From: Mesoflavibacter sp.
GTDB lineage: Bacteria; Pseudomonadota; Alphaproteobacteria; UBA8366; Aestuariispiraceae
DNA: 64,000 bases
Assembly: GCA_017792345.1 (NCBI GenBank)
Contig: CP051228.1
Span: 1,736,001 to 1,800,000, forward strand
Direction of reading: 5' to 3'
This document shows, one piece after another, positions 8,452 to 17,021 of the stretch. Position numbers and translations under genes: made by a program. Position 1 is the stretch's first letter. Every line of letters begins with the position of its first letter. Under the pieces are notes generated by a model. It saw only the letters and a program-made list of their open reading frames with translations. It had not been told where the DNA came from and did no database searches.

Positions 8452-8910
8452 ATGCCCCATGCCAGCGCCCGCCACCAGACCGGGGCCGACACCGCCATGA
8501 CCGAGATCGCCCTGGCCCTCGCCATGGCATTCTTCGCCATTCTGGTGCTTGCCCTGGTCTCCATGGGCGCGGGACAGCCGCCGAATACCGCCCCGAAGTC
8601 GGAAAGCGACATCCTGGCCGCCACATTGATCCCGCCCGGACAAGAAGGGTCGGCAACGCCTTTGGAAAGCCGGGACGTGCTGGTCGTCTATCACAGCGGA
8701 CGTTTTCTGGACCGCGATCTTGCACCCTTGTCCGATGCGGCGCTGGCGGCACTGTCGGCCATTCGGGAGGGAGAAGGGCGGGTGGTCTTGGCCGTCCCGC
8801 CGGACCTGCCGCTGGGGGAGGCGATGGCGGCGCGTGGCCGGATCGACCGCCCCGATCTGCTGGTCACCGTCCTGAATGCGGATTGGACGGCGCGGCTTCG
8901 GTCCGAGTGA
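8452..8910 (+). CDS. Small single-pass membrane protein of unknown function
   Basis: A 152-residue protein with one membrane segment (about residues 18-40, EIALALAMAFFAILVLALVS) and a C-terminal soluble domain of about 110 residues. The ATG at 8452 has AGGAG seven bases upstream; the open frame extends further but without a better site. The segment begins with a glutamate and is rich in Ala, Met and Phe, faintly like the plug helix of MotB or ExbD-type stator proteins, but no MotA/ExbB-like partner is nearby and the resemblance is too weak for a call. It precedes a lytic transglycosylase by 78 bases on the same strand, so the two may be cotranscribed. Confidence 0.6.
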   Translation: MPHASARHQTGADTAMTEIALALAMAFFAILVLALVSMGAGQPPNTAPKSESDILAATLIPPGQEGSATPLESRDVLVVYHSGRFLDRDLAPLSDAALAALSAIREGEGRVVLAVPPDLPLGEAMAARGRIDRPDLLVTVLNADWTARLRSE

Positions 8911-8988
8911 TCGGGATTCCGCACCCGGCCCTGCCATAGGGTCGATCGGGCCCAAGAATGCCCCGAAACTTGAAGAAGGAGGCGGCCG

Positions 8989-9897
8989 ATGCGCCGAAAC
9001 ACAATGATTTTCCCGCGCCGCATCGTGCCGGTCCTGGCTGCGTCCGCCCTGTTGCTCGGGCTCGGCCCGGCTCTTTCGGACAGGCCCGTCCTGGCCGCCA
9101 TTGCCCCGCCGGCGGGTTCCTCCCAGGCGGCGGTTCAGAAAATTCTGGTGGAGGAAGCGCTGATCGATGGCGTCGTGCCGCCAACCCTGGCACTGGCGGT
9201 GGCGCAGGTGGAATCGAATTTCGACGCCTCGGCGCTCAGCCATGCCGGTGCGCGCGGCGTCATGCAGATCATGCCCGCCACCGCACAGGGCGAATTCGGT
9301 GTTTCGGCGGACAGGCTCTACGACCCGCGGCTGAATGCGCGCCTGGGGGTCGCCTTCCTGCACAAGCTTTATGTCGCCTATGGCCGCCGCTGGGATCTGG
9401 CGCTGTCGCATTACAATGGCGGCAGCTTGACCCGGGTCGGCGGGCAATGGCGGCCGCATGGCTATACCAGCGGCTATGTCCAGAAGGTCATGCGCTATTG
9501 GAACGCCTATCAGCGGGCGCGCTGGGTCGGCGTGCTGGTGGCGGAAACCCGGCGCAACGAAACGCGGCTGGCAGCGGATGCGCCGCATGCCGACATCGGC
9601 ACGCAGGCACAGTTGGCCGCGGATTATGCCTATATGGAGGATCCAAAGATCGACCATGATTGGCGGGATTATCTGCGTGTCGCCGACCGGTGGATGAAAG
9701 CCGGGGGGCAGGAAGCGGGCGAAGCCGCGCCGGTCGATTTCAGCGAAACAGCCGCCGCCGACCCCGATTGGCATTATCCGCTGCGCGCCGGCGGCGCCCC
9801 CGTTTTGCCGGATACGGCGGGGCTGAAAGGGGCGGAACGCTTCCTGAATTCCAGCCGGTACTGGTCCAGGCCCACGCCTGGCGCAGTGTTCAACTGA
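8989..9897 (+). CDS. Periplasmic lytic transglycosylase (SLT domain)
   Basis: A 302-residue secreted enzyme predicted to cleave peptidoglycan between MurNAc and GlcNAc with 1,6-anhydro product formation. The signal peptide spans about residues 1-37. The SLT domain (about 60-180) has the catalytic glutamate at residue 75 in AVAQVESNFDASALS, followed by GARGVMQIMPATA and LSHYNGG, the family-1 motifs. The C-terminal 120 residues are not recognised. GAAGGAGG lies upstream of the ATG at 8989. It heads, at a distance of 117 bases, the three-gene run beginning at 10015; whether they belong together is unknown. Confidence 0.88.
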   Translation: MRRNTMIFPRRIVPVLAASALLLGLGPALSDRPVLAAIAPPAGSSQAAVQKILVEEALIDGVVPPTLALAVAQVESNFDASALSHAGARGVMQIMPATAQGEFGVSADRLYDPRLNARLGVAFLHKLYVAYGRRWDLALSHYNGGSLTRVGGQWRPHGYTSGYVQKVMRYWNAYQRARWVGVLVAETRRNETRLAADAPHADIGTQAQLAADYAYMEDPKIDHDWRDYLRVADRWMKAGGQEAGEAAPVDFSETAAADPDWHYPLRAGGAPVLPDTAGLKGAERFLNSSRYWSRPTPGAVFN

Positions 9898-10014
9898 CGG
9901 GAGGGCCATGGAATGGGAGCCGTCGGCTTTTTCGTGACACCCGGCGACGGCGCTGGCTACTCTGCCCGCGGACGCCGCAGCGCGCCGTCCAGGCAGTCAG
10001 GGGAGAGCCAGACC

Positions 10015-11475
10015 GTGTTGAGCGCCGCCCATCGGGTGATCACCGCCGGACAGAGCCCCGCCTTGCGCGATCTGTTCCGATCGCTGGCGGAAATCGAGGG
10101 CGCGGGCGGACCGAAATTTTCCCGCAAGGCGCTGCATGTCCTGGCCCAGGCCGTCGCCTGCCGGTCCTATGAACGCATGGCGCTGGAAACCGTCCATCTT
10201 GTGCGCGCCGCGGCGCTGACGGCGGGACGTCACGGCTTCGAAGGCGTGTTCTGGGGTATGGACCAGGCCACGGCCAGCGCCTTCCGAGGCCATTTTGCCG
10301 GCCGGGCGGAGATTCCGGGACGGCTGGCCGCGATCGACGGCGGTGTCGAGCTGCGCTATCCCGACGGGCGCTTTGCGGTTCGGTTCGGCCGGATGCCAAT
10401 CCTCTCCGCCTTTCTGGAATTCACGGTCGCCGCTATCGGGTTTGCGGCGCTGACCGACATTCTGGCCGGGATCGATGCGCCGGACGGAACGGTAGCGGCG
10501 CAATCGAAGGCCGCCAACGCCCTGTCCCGCGCGCTCTACGAGTTTCTGGGCGACCATCTGCCGACCGTGCAGGCCCAGCGCAAGTTCCGCAGCCTGATCG
10601 CCTTCCTGGAACGCGATCTGGGCCGGGATTTCCGTCCCGAAGCGATTGACGACGAAACGGTGCTGGATTTCTGGCGCGATGCCAGCAGCCCCGGTCGGGA
10701 GGGAAGCGGGGAGGGCGGCGACTTCCGCGCCTATCGCACCGTCGTCCTGGCCTTCCTGCGCCTGGTGGAACTGCTGGAGGATGGCGATGCGCTGGCCCGG
10801 TTCGAGCGCATGCACGCGATCGGTCCGGACCGGGAAGCGGGCGAGGTCGATCCGGGCGAGGATTCCTATCTGAACGGCGCCGAATGGGCACCCGAGAACC
10901 CGCTATCCGCCTTTGCCGAAGCGCCCCTGGATGCGGTCAAGTTCCTGAACAAACGGGAGACCGAGGCGCTGACCCTGCCGGCCGAGGAGGGCGCGCGTCT
11001 GCTGCGTCTGCCCCTGTCCTATCTTCGGGCGGAAACCTTCGGCACCGGGCAGCACCGATTGATCCAGGCCTTGCGGCGCAAGGCGGATCTGGCCGAAATC
11101 CGAACCATTGCCGAGGATGCGGCGCCGCAGACCTATACCGACCGGATCGCACTGCTGAACCGGATCGACGAGCATTTGCAGAAGCTCGCCCTGGCGTCGC
11201 TGCATGTTCTGGGCGGCGGCGGGGATGAGACCGCGCTTCGCGCTCGGAAGGCCTTCGAAGCCCTGTCCCGGCAAGGTTTTGAGGCTCACAGACTGAACGA
11301 TCCGGATATTCAGGCGGCGTTTCAGGAGGCGGCCGCTCCCTTGGCCGAACTGCGTGAGCGGGTCCGCACACTTCTGAACCGCCTGGAAGCCGGACCGGAT
11401 TGGGCACAGGCCTATCGCGACGATCAGGCGGCCTTCGCCGAACAATTCCTCATTCTGTATGGAGAGGCGGCATGA
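10015..11475 (+). CDS. Unrecognised 486-residue helical protein
   Basis: I do not recognise this protein. The reading frame opens at 9913, but the first 34 codons look non-coding and the GTG at 10015 has GGGGAGAG at the right distance, so I start there. It is mostly helical, with no signal peptide or clear membrane segment, one hydrophobic stretch near residue 130 (LEFTVAAIGFAALTDIL) that is probably a buried helix, and a linker rich in Gly and Glu near 225. Its stop overlaps the start of the next gene (ATGA at 11472-11475), so it is translationally coupled to it. It is the first gene of a three-gene run that ends with a Lon-like membrane protein. Confidence 0.7.
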   Translation: MLSAAHRVITAGQSPALRDLFRSLAEIEGAGGPKFSRKALHVLAQAVACRSYERMALETVHLVRAAALTAGRHGFEGVFWGMDQATASAFRGHFAGRAEIPGRLAAIDGGVELRYPDGRFAVRFGRMPILSAFLEFTVAAIGFAALTDILAGIDAPDGTVAAQSKAANALSRALYEFLGDHLPTVQAQRKFRSLIAFLERDLGRDFRPEAIDDETVLDFWRDASSPGREGSGEGGDFRAYRTVVLAFLRLVELLEDGDALARFERMHAIGPDREAGEVDPGEDSYLNGAEWAPENPLSAFAEAPLDAVKFLNKRETEALTLPAEEGARLLRLPLSYLRAETFGTGQHRLIQALRRKADLAEIRTIAEDAAPQTYTDRIALLNRIDEHLQKLALASLHVLGGGGDETALRARKAFEALSRQGFEAHRLNDPDIQAAFQEAAAPLAELRERVRTLLNRLEAGPDWAQAYRDDQAAFAEQFLILYGEAA

Positions 11476-12020
11476 GCGGCGCGTCCTGGCAATCCCGAAG
11501 CGAGATCGAGAAAGCGCGGATCGAGACGGCTTTCAGCGCGCGTCACGCCGCCGATCTGTGGCTGGATACCGCCGGTCCGGGACAGGCGAAACCCGCCGCC
11601 TTGCCAATCCTGTATCGCGCCGCGATGGACCCGACCGCGCCATTGCCGGCGGCGCTGGTGGCGCAGCTGACGACGGATACGCAGCTGAAGGCGGATTTCG
11701 ACCGCCTGCTGTCGCGGATCGCGGCCTGTCGGATGCCGCGTGCCGCCGCCGCCAGCAGCGGATCGCTGGACCGGCGGGAGGCGCAAGGCTTCGTGCTGCG
11801 CATTCGGCCGTCCCGCGCCGATCCGGATCAGGTCTATCTTTTGATCGACATCCCGGATCGGGCAGACACCCCACAAGTGTTGATGGCCCGCGGCAATGGG
11901 GAAATCCTACGGCGCGCGCTGGGCGAACCCCAGGACGGCATGTTTCGATTGATCCTGGAACGATCCGACCCGCTGCTGGCGGCCATCGGGGATCCGGCGA
12001 CGGAGATCGATCTGGTATGA
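11472..12020 (+). CDS. Unrecognised 182-residue protein
   Basis: The start ATG overlaps the stop of the preceding gene by four bases (ATGA), so the two are coupled. The protein is soluble, helical in the first 110 residues (with LTTDTQLKADFDRLLSRIA) and then probably beta-rich, with REAQGFVLRIRPS and PDQVYLLIDIPDRADTPQVL. I see no catalytic motif. The layout, a short helical part followed by a compact sheet domain, would suit an adaptor or regulator of the neighbouring proteins, but that is a guess. A 53-base gap separates it from the Lon-like gene on the same strand. Confidence 0.65.
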   Translation: MSGASWQSRSEIEKARIETAFSARHAADLWLDTAGPGQAKPAALPILYRAAMDPTAPLPAALVAQLTTDTQLKADFDRLLSRIAACRMPRAAAASSGSLDRREAQGFVLRIRPSRADPDQVYLLIDIPDRADTPQVLMARGNGEILRRALGEPQDGMFRLILERSDPLLAAIGDPATEIDLV

Positions 12021-12073
12021 CGTCGTCCGCCTGAGGGCGCGGCGGAGGTCGGTCGGGGATCGAAAGGCGGCTG

Positions 12074-13219
12074 ATGGGGGTGCGTGTTTACATTGCGACA
12101 ACGGAAGGGCCGGCCCTTATCCAGAGGGTCGCCGCCGAGGAATCCGACATTCCGCCGGTCGTCTGTCTGAATGGAACAACGGAAACCCTGCCGATCAGCG
12201 ACGCCTATGGACGGTTCGTGCGGCGCGGGTCGGGCATTGTCGCGAAGCTGACCGGGCACGATTCCTACAGGATCGACCTGGACCGGGGCATCGACGGCGG
12301 CAGTTCCTGGCAGTTGGGTGTCCTTCTGGCGCATCTGCTGATGGTTCAGGGACGTCTGGCCGGACCCCGCGATCCGGTCGACACCGTCATTTTCGCCACC
12401 GGGGAGGTTGACCGCGATCTGTTGATCCGCCCGGTTGGGCATATCGACCGGAAAGTCGCCGCCTGCCAGGCCGCCGTCGACGTGGAGGCGGCGGGAGGCG
12501 TGAGATGCCTGTTCCTCGTTCCGGCGGGTGACGGACCAATCGATCCCGCCGTGACCGCGATCGCGTCCCTGGAGGAGGCGGCGGCCTTATTGTCGATCCA
12601 TGTGCCGGGCGGAACCGCCGCACCGGCTCTGCCGCCGGCCCCGGCAACTAAGGAAAGCGGTTTTTCCGGGCGCCGCGCGATTTTGGGCCTCGGTGTCGTC
12701 CTTGCATTGGGTGCCGGTCTTTATGCCCAGCGGGATCGCATCTCTGCCCTTTGGCAGGATCCCACTCCGGAAAGTCCGCCGCAATCAACCGCCGCGCCGG
12801 TCGTGGAGTCTGCAGAGACGCCGGATCAGACCGGCATCGCCGCCGTGACCGTCCAGGCGCTGCTCGCACCCGCGGGCTTTTCCTGTCCCAGCCTTCGGTT
12901 TGCCCAACTGGACCTGGTGCCCGAGACGCCAGTGCGATTGTCCGATGGGCAAGTGCTTGAAGGTCAGGGTGCAACCTGCAAGCTGCGCTACAGATTCGAT
13001 GGGGCCGGCTTGGATGAAACGGCGCGCACCGGGGATTTTGAGATGGTGTGGCAGGCTGGCGGAGGAACCGTTAAGGCGGCCGGTCCAGCATCTGCCGATG
13101 CGCCGCTGGTTTTGGAGGTCGATTGGTCCGAAGAGTCCAACGATTCGGTCGTCCTGACGGTCTCACCAGAAGATGGCAGGGGCGATATCTTGGTGTTGCG
13201 TCACAGGATCACGCGGTAA
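12074..13219 (+). CDS. Membrane-anchored protein with Lon-like (S16) proteolytic domain
   Basis: A 381-residue protein in three parts. Residues 1-175 resemble the proteolytic domain of Lon: GIDGGSSWQLG (72-82) matches the DGPSAG serine loop with S77 at the nucleophile position, FATGEVDRDLLIRPVG (107-122) matches the TGEITLRGxVLPVGG strand pair, and HIDRKVAA places K127 exactly at the catalytic lysine. A membrane helix lies at about 202-218 (ILGLGVVLALGAGLYA). Residues 230-381 form a probable exported domain with two cysteines. There is no AAA+ module, so ATP-driven unfolding is absent or supplied in trans. By topology the peptidase part should be cytoplasmic. It closes the run begun at 10015. 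Family assignment is by motif only. Confidence 0.65.
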   Translation: MGVRVYIATTEGPALIQRVAAEESDIPPVVCLNGTTETLPISDAYGRFVRRGSGIVAKLTGHDSYRIDLDRGIDGGSSWQLGVLLAHLLMVQGRLAGPRDPVDTVIFATGEVDRDLLIRPVGHIDRKVAACQAAVDVEAAGGVRCLFLVPAGDGPIDPAVTAIASLEEAAALLSIHVPGGTAAPALPPAPATKESGFSGRRAILGLGVVLALGAGLYAQRDRISALWQDPTPESPPQSTAAPVVESAETPDQTGIAAVTVQALLAPAGFSCPSLRFAQLDLVPETPVRLSDGQVLEGQGATCKLRYRFDGAGLDETARTGDFEMVWQAGGGTVKAAGPASADAPLVLEVDWSEESNDSVVLTVSPEDGRGDILVLRHRITR

Positions 13220-13456
13220 GACGCAGTAGCAATTGAGGAATCCGCGCCGAAAACAACAATTGCAGTTCTTCGGGCCGTTTCAGCCCCAATATATAGCGGG
13301 TCGCTTACGTATGATGCGCATTTCCGGGCCATGGCGCACCGGATTCCGCATCATGCCTAGCCATTGAGTCGCCACACCCAATCAGGAAATGAAAGCGTCA
13401 CGGAAATTCCGGGCGAGAGGGCGCGTCATGGCACCCATCCCGCCCGGCTTTCCGCT

Positions 13457-14428
13457 TTAGACGACCAGCAGGGTCGATCCTGTGGTCTTGCGGGCTTCCA
13501 GATCCTTGTGGGCCTGAACGACATCCGCCAGGGCATAGCGCTGATTGATCTCGATCTTCAGCCCCTTGGCATAAGCATCGAACAGGGCAGTGGACGATTC
13601 GACCAGATCTTCGCGGCTTGCGGTATAGGTCATCAGGGTAGGCCGCGTCATGAAGAGCGAGCCCTTGGCCGACAGCGTGCCGAGATTGAAGTTCTGAATT
13701 GGTCCGGACGCGTTGCCGAAGCTGACGAACATGCCGCGCGGGCGCAAGGAATCGAGCGACCCGTCGACCGTCGCCGCCCCGACACCGTCATAGACAACCG
13801 GCACCCCGGCGCCGTCGGTGATTTCGCGAACGCGCTTCGCAACATCTTCCTGCCCGTAGAGAATGACGTGGTCGCAGCCATGGGCCTTCGCCAGCGCCGC
13901 CTTTTCCGGCGACCCGGCCGTACCGATGACGGTGGCGCCGATCTGTTTCAGCCATTGGCAGGCAATCAGGCCGACCCCGCCCGCAGCCGCCTGGAACAGG
14001 ACCGTATCGCCCGGCTGAACCGGGTAGGTCCGGCGGATCAGATATTCGACCGTCATGCCTTGCAGCATCATGCCGGCCGCGGCCTCGTTGCTGATCGAGT
14101 CCGGCAGCTTGATCAGGCGGTGCCAGGGCATCAGGCGTTCGGTCGCATAGGCGCCGACCGGCGGCGCCGCATAGGCGACCCGATCGCCGACCGCCAGTTC
14201 CGTCACGCCGTCGCCGACCGCCTCGACCACGCCGGCCGCTTCCAGGCCGATTGCGCTGGGCAGTTCCAACGGGTAGAGGCCCGTGCGGTGATAGACGTCG
14301 ATATAGTTCAGCCCGCAGAAATCCTGTTTGATGCGGACTTCGCCCGGTCCCGGGGCGCCGACCTGGACATCCTCAAAGACCATATTCTCCGGCCCGCCGG
14401 CCGTGTGGATGCGAACTGCCTTCGCCAT
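13457..14428 (-). CDS. NADPH:quinone reductase (Qor-like, zinc-free MDR)
   Basis: A 323-residue medium-chain dehydrogenase/reductase of the quinone oxidoreductase type. The N-terminal catalytic domain includes CGLNYIDVYHRTG, where the usual zinc-binding cysteine/histidine pattern is replaced as in Qor. The Rossmann domain has VLFQAAAGGVGLIACQ (about 144-159) and IGTAGSPEKAALAKA (about 169-183). It reduces quinones or related carbonyls with NADPH in the cytoplasm. The ATG at 14428 has GGAGGAG upstream. It is convergent with the Lon-like gene, from which it is separated by about 240 bases where I see no gene. Confidence 0.9.
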   Translation of the reverse strand: MAKAVRIHTAGGPENMVFEDVQVGAPGPGEVRIKQDFCGLNYIDVYHRTGLYPLELPSAIGLEAAGVVEAVGDGVTELAVGDRVAYAAPPVGAYATERLMPWHRLIKLPDSISNEAAAGMMLQGMTVEYLIRRTYPVQPGDTVLFQAAAGGVGLIACQWLKQIGATVIGTAGSPEKAALAKAHGCDHVILYGQEDVAKRVREITDGAGVPVVYDGVGAATVDGSLDSLRPRGMFVSFGNASGPIQNFNLGTLSAKGSLFMTRPTLMTYTASREDLVESSTALFDAYAKGLKIEINQRYALADVVQAHKDLEARKTTGSTLLVV

Positions 14429-14545
14429 GAACCCTGCTCCTCCCGTGAGGTTGATTGAAACTGCGTGAGAAACCTAGTCCGCGTTTCCGCCCGGGCCAAC
14501 CGTCAATGGATCAACAGTTTTCGGCGGGCACGGCACTAATCCGGA

Positions 14546-16570
14546 CTATTCCGCCGCCGAAACCAGTGCATCGCGCAAAGCCGCCGCCTCTGTGATCGGC
14601 AGGGAACAGACCGGCCCGCGGCAGAGATAGGCCGTGGCTTGCCCCTCCACCATGCCCTTGCCGGCGGCGGGATGGTTCTCCGGCAGCGGATCGTCCGGGC
14701 CATAGGCCGCGATCATCCGGTCCGCGAGCGGCGCGGCCTCGGCGGCCCGTCGCAGAGCCTCCGCCGCCGGATCGCCGGACGGACCAATGACGACAATCTG
14801 CGCCCCGTCTTCCAGGTAGCGTGCCCCCTCGATGACATTGGAATAGGGGAAGAAATTGCGCTCCATCTCCCCGGCGAAGGCTCGAACGATCTCCTCCGCC
14901 CGCGCGCCGTAGCGTGCCTTGCCCGTGCGCCAGGCGAGTTGCGCGAGTGCGAAGACCAGCAGCCCGTTCCCCGACGGGGTTGCGTTGTCGCCGCCGGATT
15001 TGGTCCGTGCGACCAATGCCTCCGCATCGTCCGGCGTCAGGAAATAGGCGCCGCCTTCCGTGTCTCGATAGTGACGGTCCAGAACCTCGACCCAGATTTC
15101 AGCCCGATCGAGATAGGCCGTCTCGCCGGTCGCTTCCAGCAGGGCCAGCGCTGCGCGGATCATCGCGGCATAATCGTCCACCGTCGCCGCATGACGGGCG
15201 CGGCCCTCGCGGTAGGCATGGCGCAGGCGATCGCCGTCCGCCATCGGTCCGGCCACGAAGTCGAAGGCGCGGCGCGCCATTTCAATCCAGTCCGGCCGGT
15301 CGAACGCCCGACCGGCCCGGGCAAGCGCCGCGACGGTAAGGCCGTTCCAGTCCGTCAGGACCTTGTCGTCCTTTAGGGGAGGGACCCTCTTATCCCGCTC
15401 GGCCAGCAGGATCTTTCGGCTTTCCGCCAGGCATTGTTCGGTTTCCGCGTCGGGGAGGGCGTCCAGGTGGAGGCGGTTCAGGATCGTCTTCCCTTCCCAA
15501 TTGCCGCCCGGCCGGATGTCGTAGTGATCGTTGAATACCGCCGCCGCGTCACCCAGCAGCGCGTCGACTTCGTCGGCGTCCCAAACGTAGTACTTGCCCT
15601 CTTCACCCTCACTATCCGCATCCCGCGCCGAGGCGAAGGCGCCTTCCGGAACGGTCATGTCGTCGCGCAGCCAGGCGACCGTTTCCTCCGCCCGCTGCCG
15701 GTAAAGCGGATTGCCGCCGTCGCACCAGACCAGGGTCAGCATGTCGAGAAGCTGCGCATTGTCGTACAGCATCTTCTCAAAATGCGGAACCAACCAGATC
15801 CGGTCGACGGTGTAACGGGCGAAACCGCCGCCGAGATGATCATAAATTCCGCCTTCGCACATCTGGCGCAGGGCGAAATGCACCGCCTTGCGATACCGGG
15901 AATCGCCAATTCTGCCGCCCGCCGACCAAAGCTGCTTCAGGACGGCGCATTGCGGAAATTTCGGCGCGTCGCCCAGGCCGCCATGCTCCCGGTCCATGGC
16001 CTGAAGAATGCGCCCCGCAATCTCATCAGCGGTGCGGCGGTCGATCCCATCGCCGGATTTCGGGTTTGCCAGCGCCGCCAACCCGTCGCGCAGCGCGGTC
16101 ACATTCTGGTCGATGCGGTCCGGGGCGTCGCGATAGGTCTTTGCGACCTGGCGCAGGACCTCCGGAAAGCCGGGGCGCCCCCAGCGTGATTCCGGCGGAA
16201 AATAGGTCCCGCCCCAGAACGGATCTCCGGCCGGGGTCAGGAACATGGTCAGCGGCCAGCCGCCCTGTTGACCCAGCATGGCCAAGGCCGACTGATAGAT
16301 CGTGTCGATATCCGGCCGCTCTTCCCGGTCGACCTTGATGTTCACGAACAGCTCGTTCATCAGGTCGGCCGTCGCGGGGTTTTCGAAACTCTCATGCGCC
16401 ATGACATGACACCAATGGCAGGCGGCATATCCGACGGAGAGCAGGATCGGCTTGTTATCCTCCGCCGCCTCGGCGAGGGCGTCCGGACCCCAGGCCCGCC
16501 AATGCACCGGATTGTCCTGATGTTGCAGAAGATAGGGGCTCGTTTCCTGCCCCAGCGCGTTGCCGGTCAT
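14546..16570 (-). CDS. DUF255 thioredoxin-domain protein (YyaL/SSP411 family)
   Basis: A 674-residue protein. The N-terminal 165 residues form the DUF255 thioredoxin-like domain with the CHWCHVMAHESF motif (about 50-61), VDREERPDID and GGWPLTMFLTP. The remainder is an (alpha/alpha)6-barrel like that of glycoside hydrolases and N-acylglucosamine epimerase, ending with a CRG...C stretch. Length and domain order are normal for the family, which occurs in bacteria and in mammalian sperm (SSP411). The reaction is not established. GGGAGGGG lies just upstream of the ATG at 16570. It stands alone on the minus strand. Confidence 0.9.
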   Translation of the reverse strand: MTGNALGQETSPYLLQHQDNPVHWRAWGPDALAEAAEDNKPILLSVGYAACHWCHVMAHESFENPATADLMNELFVNIKVDREERPDIDTIYQSALAMLGQQGGWPLTMFLTPAGDPFWGGTYFPPESRWGRPGFPEVLRQVAKTYRDAPDRIDQNVTALRDGLAALANPKSGDGIDRRTADEIAGRILQAMDREHGGLGDAPKFPQCAVLKQLWSAGGRIGDSRYRKAVHFALRQMCEGGIYDHLGGGFARYTVDRIWLVPHFEKMLYDNAQLLDMLTLVWCDGGNPLYRQRAEETVAWLRDDMTVPEGAFASARDADSEGEEGKYYVWDADEVDALLGDAAAVFNDHYDIRPGGNWEGKTILNRLHLDALPDAETEQCLAESRKILLAERDKRVPPLKDDKVLTDWNGLTVAALARAGRAFDRPDWIEMARRAFDFVAGPMADGDRLRHAYREGRARHAATVDDYAAMIRAALALLEATGETAYLDRAEIWVEVLDRHYRDTEGGAYFLTPDDAEALVARTKSGGDNATPSGNGLLVFALAQLAWRTGKARYGARAEEIVRAFAGEMERNFFPYSNVIEGARYLEDGAQIVVIGPSGDPAAEALRRAAEAAPLADRMIAAYGPDDPLPENHPAAGKGMVEGQATAYLCRGPVCSLPITEAAALRDALVSAAE

Positions 16571-16729
16571 GTCCCCTCCCAGATCTCAGATGCCTGTTGT
16601 CGGCGCGGCGGCACTGGACAGCGCCTGTTCTCTACATAGGATGAACGGCGGGATACGCCAACCGGCACCCGACCGATCGTTTGGCCGGGGCAGCGCAATT
16701 GGGCAACGCAACATGGAAAGGAACGCCGG

Positions 16730-16984
16730 ATGAAGATATCGATCGATATCGATTGCACCCCCGATGAGGCCCGCCGGTTTCTGGGACTTCCCGATGTCGC
16801 GCCGATGCAGGAAGCCCTGATGCGTCAGATTCAGGAGCGGATGGAGGCAAACCTGAAAGCCTTGGAACCGGAGGCGCTGTTCCAGACCTGGCTTCCGGCA
16901 TCGATTCAGGGCATGGAGCAGTTGCAGAAGATGTTCTGGGCCCAAATGGGCGGCGCCACGGATGGTAAGAAGGGCGGCGACTGA
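16730..16984 (+). CDS. Small conserved alphaproteobacterial protein (DUF6489-like)
   Basis: An 84-residue protein, MKISIDIDCTPDEARRFLGLP at the start, then a long amphipathic helix. I take it to be the small family often found just before mnmE in alphaproteobacteria (DUF6489). The start has AAGGA seven bases upstream. There is no membrane segment or signal peptide. It ends 37 bases before mnmE on the same strand and is probably cotranscribed with it. Function unknown; the opening (regular beta strand, then DEARRFLGLP) recalls polyhydroxyalkanoate-granule associated proteins but not closely enough to claim. Confidence 0.75.
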   Translation: MKISIDIDCTPDEARRFLGLPDVAPMQEALMRQIQERMEANLKALEPEALFQTWLPASIQGMEQLQKMFWAQMGGATDGKKGGD

Positions 16985-17021
16985 GGCACTGGGCGCGGGC
17001 CATTTCCAACGGGTTTCTGAT

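Noticed and set aside
13220-13456. Possible small gene or terminator in the 237-base gap after the Lon-like gene
   Set aside because: I found only short frames without ribosome sites and no stem with a T tract. Nothing can be supported.
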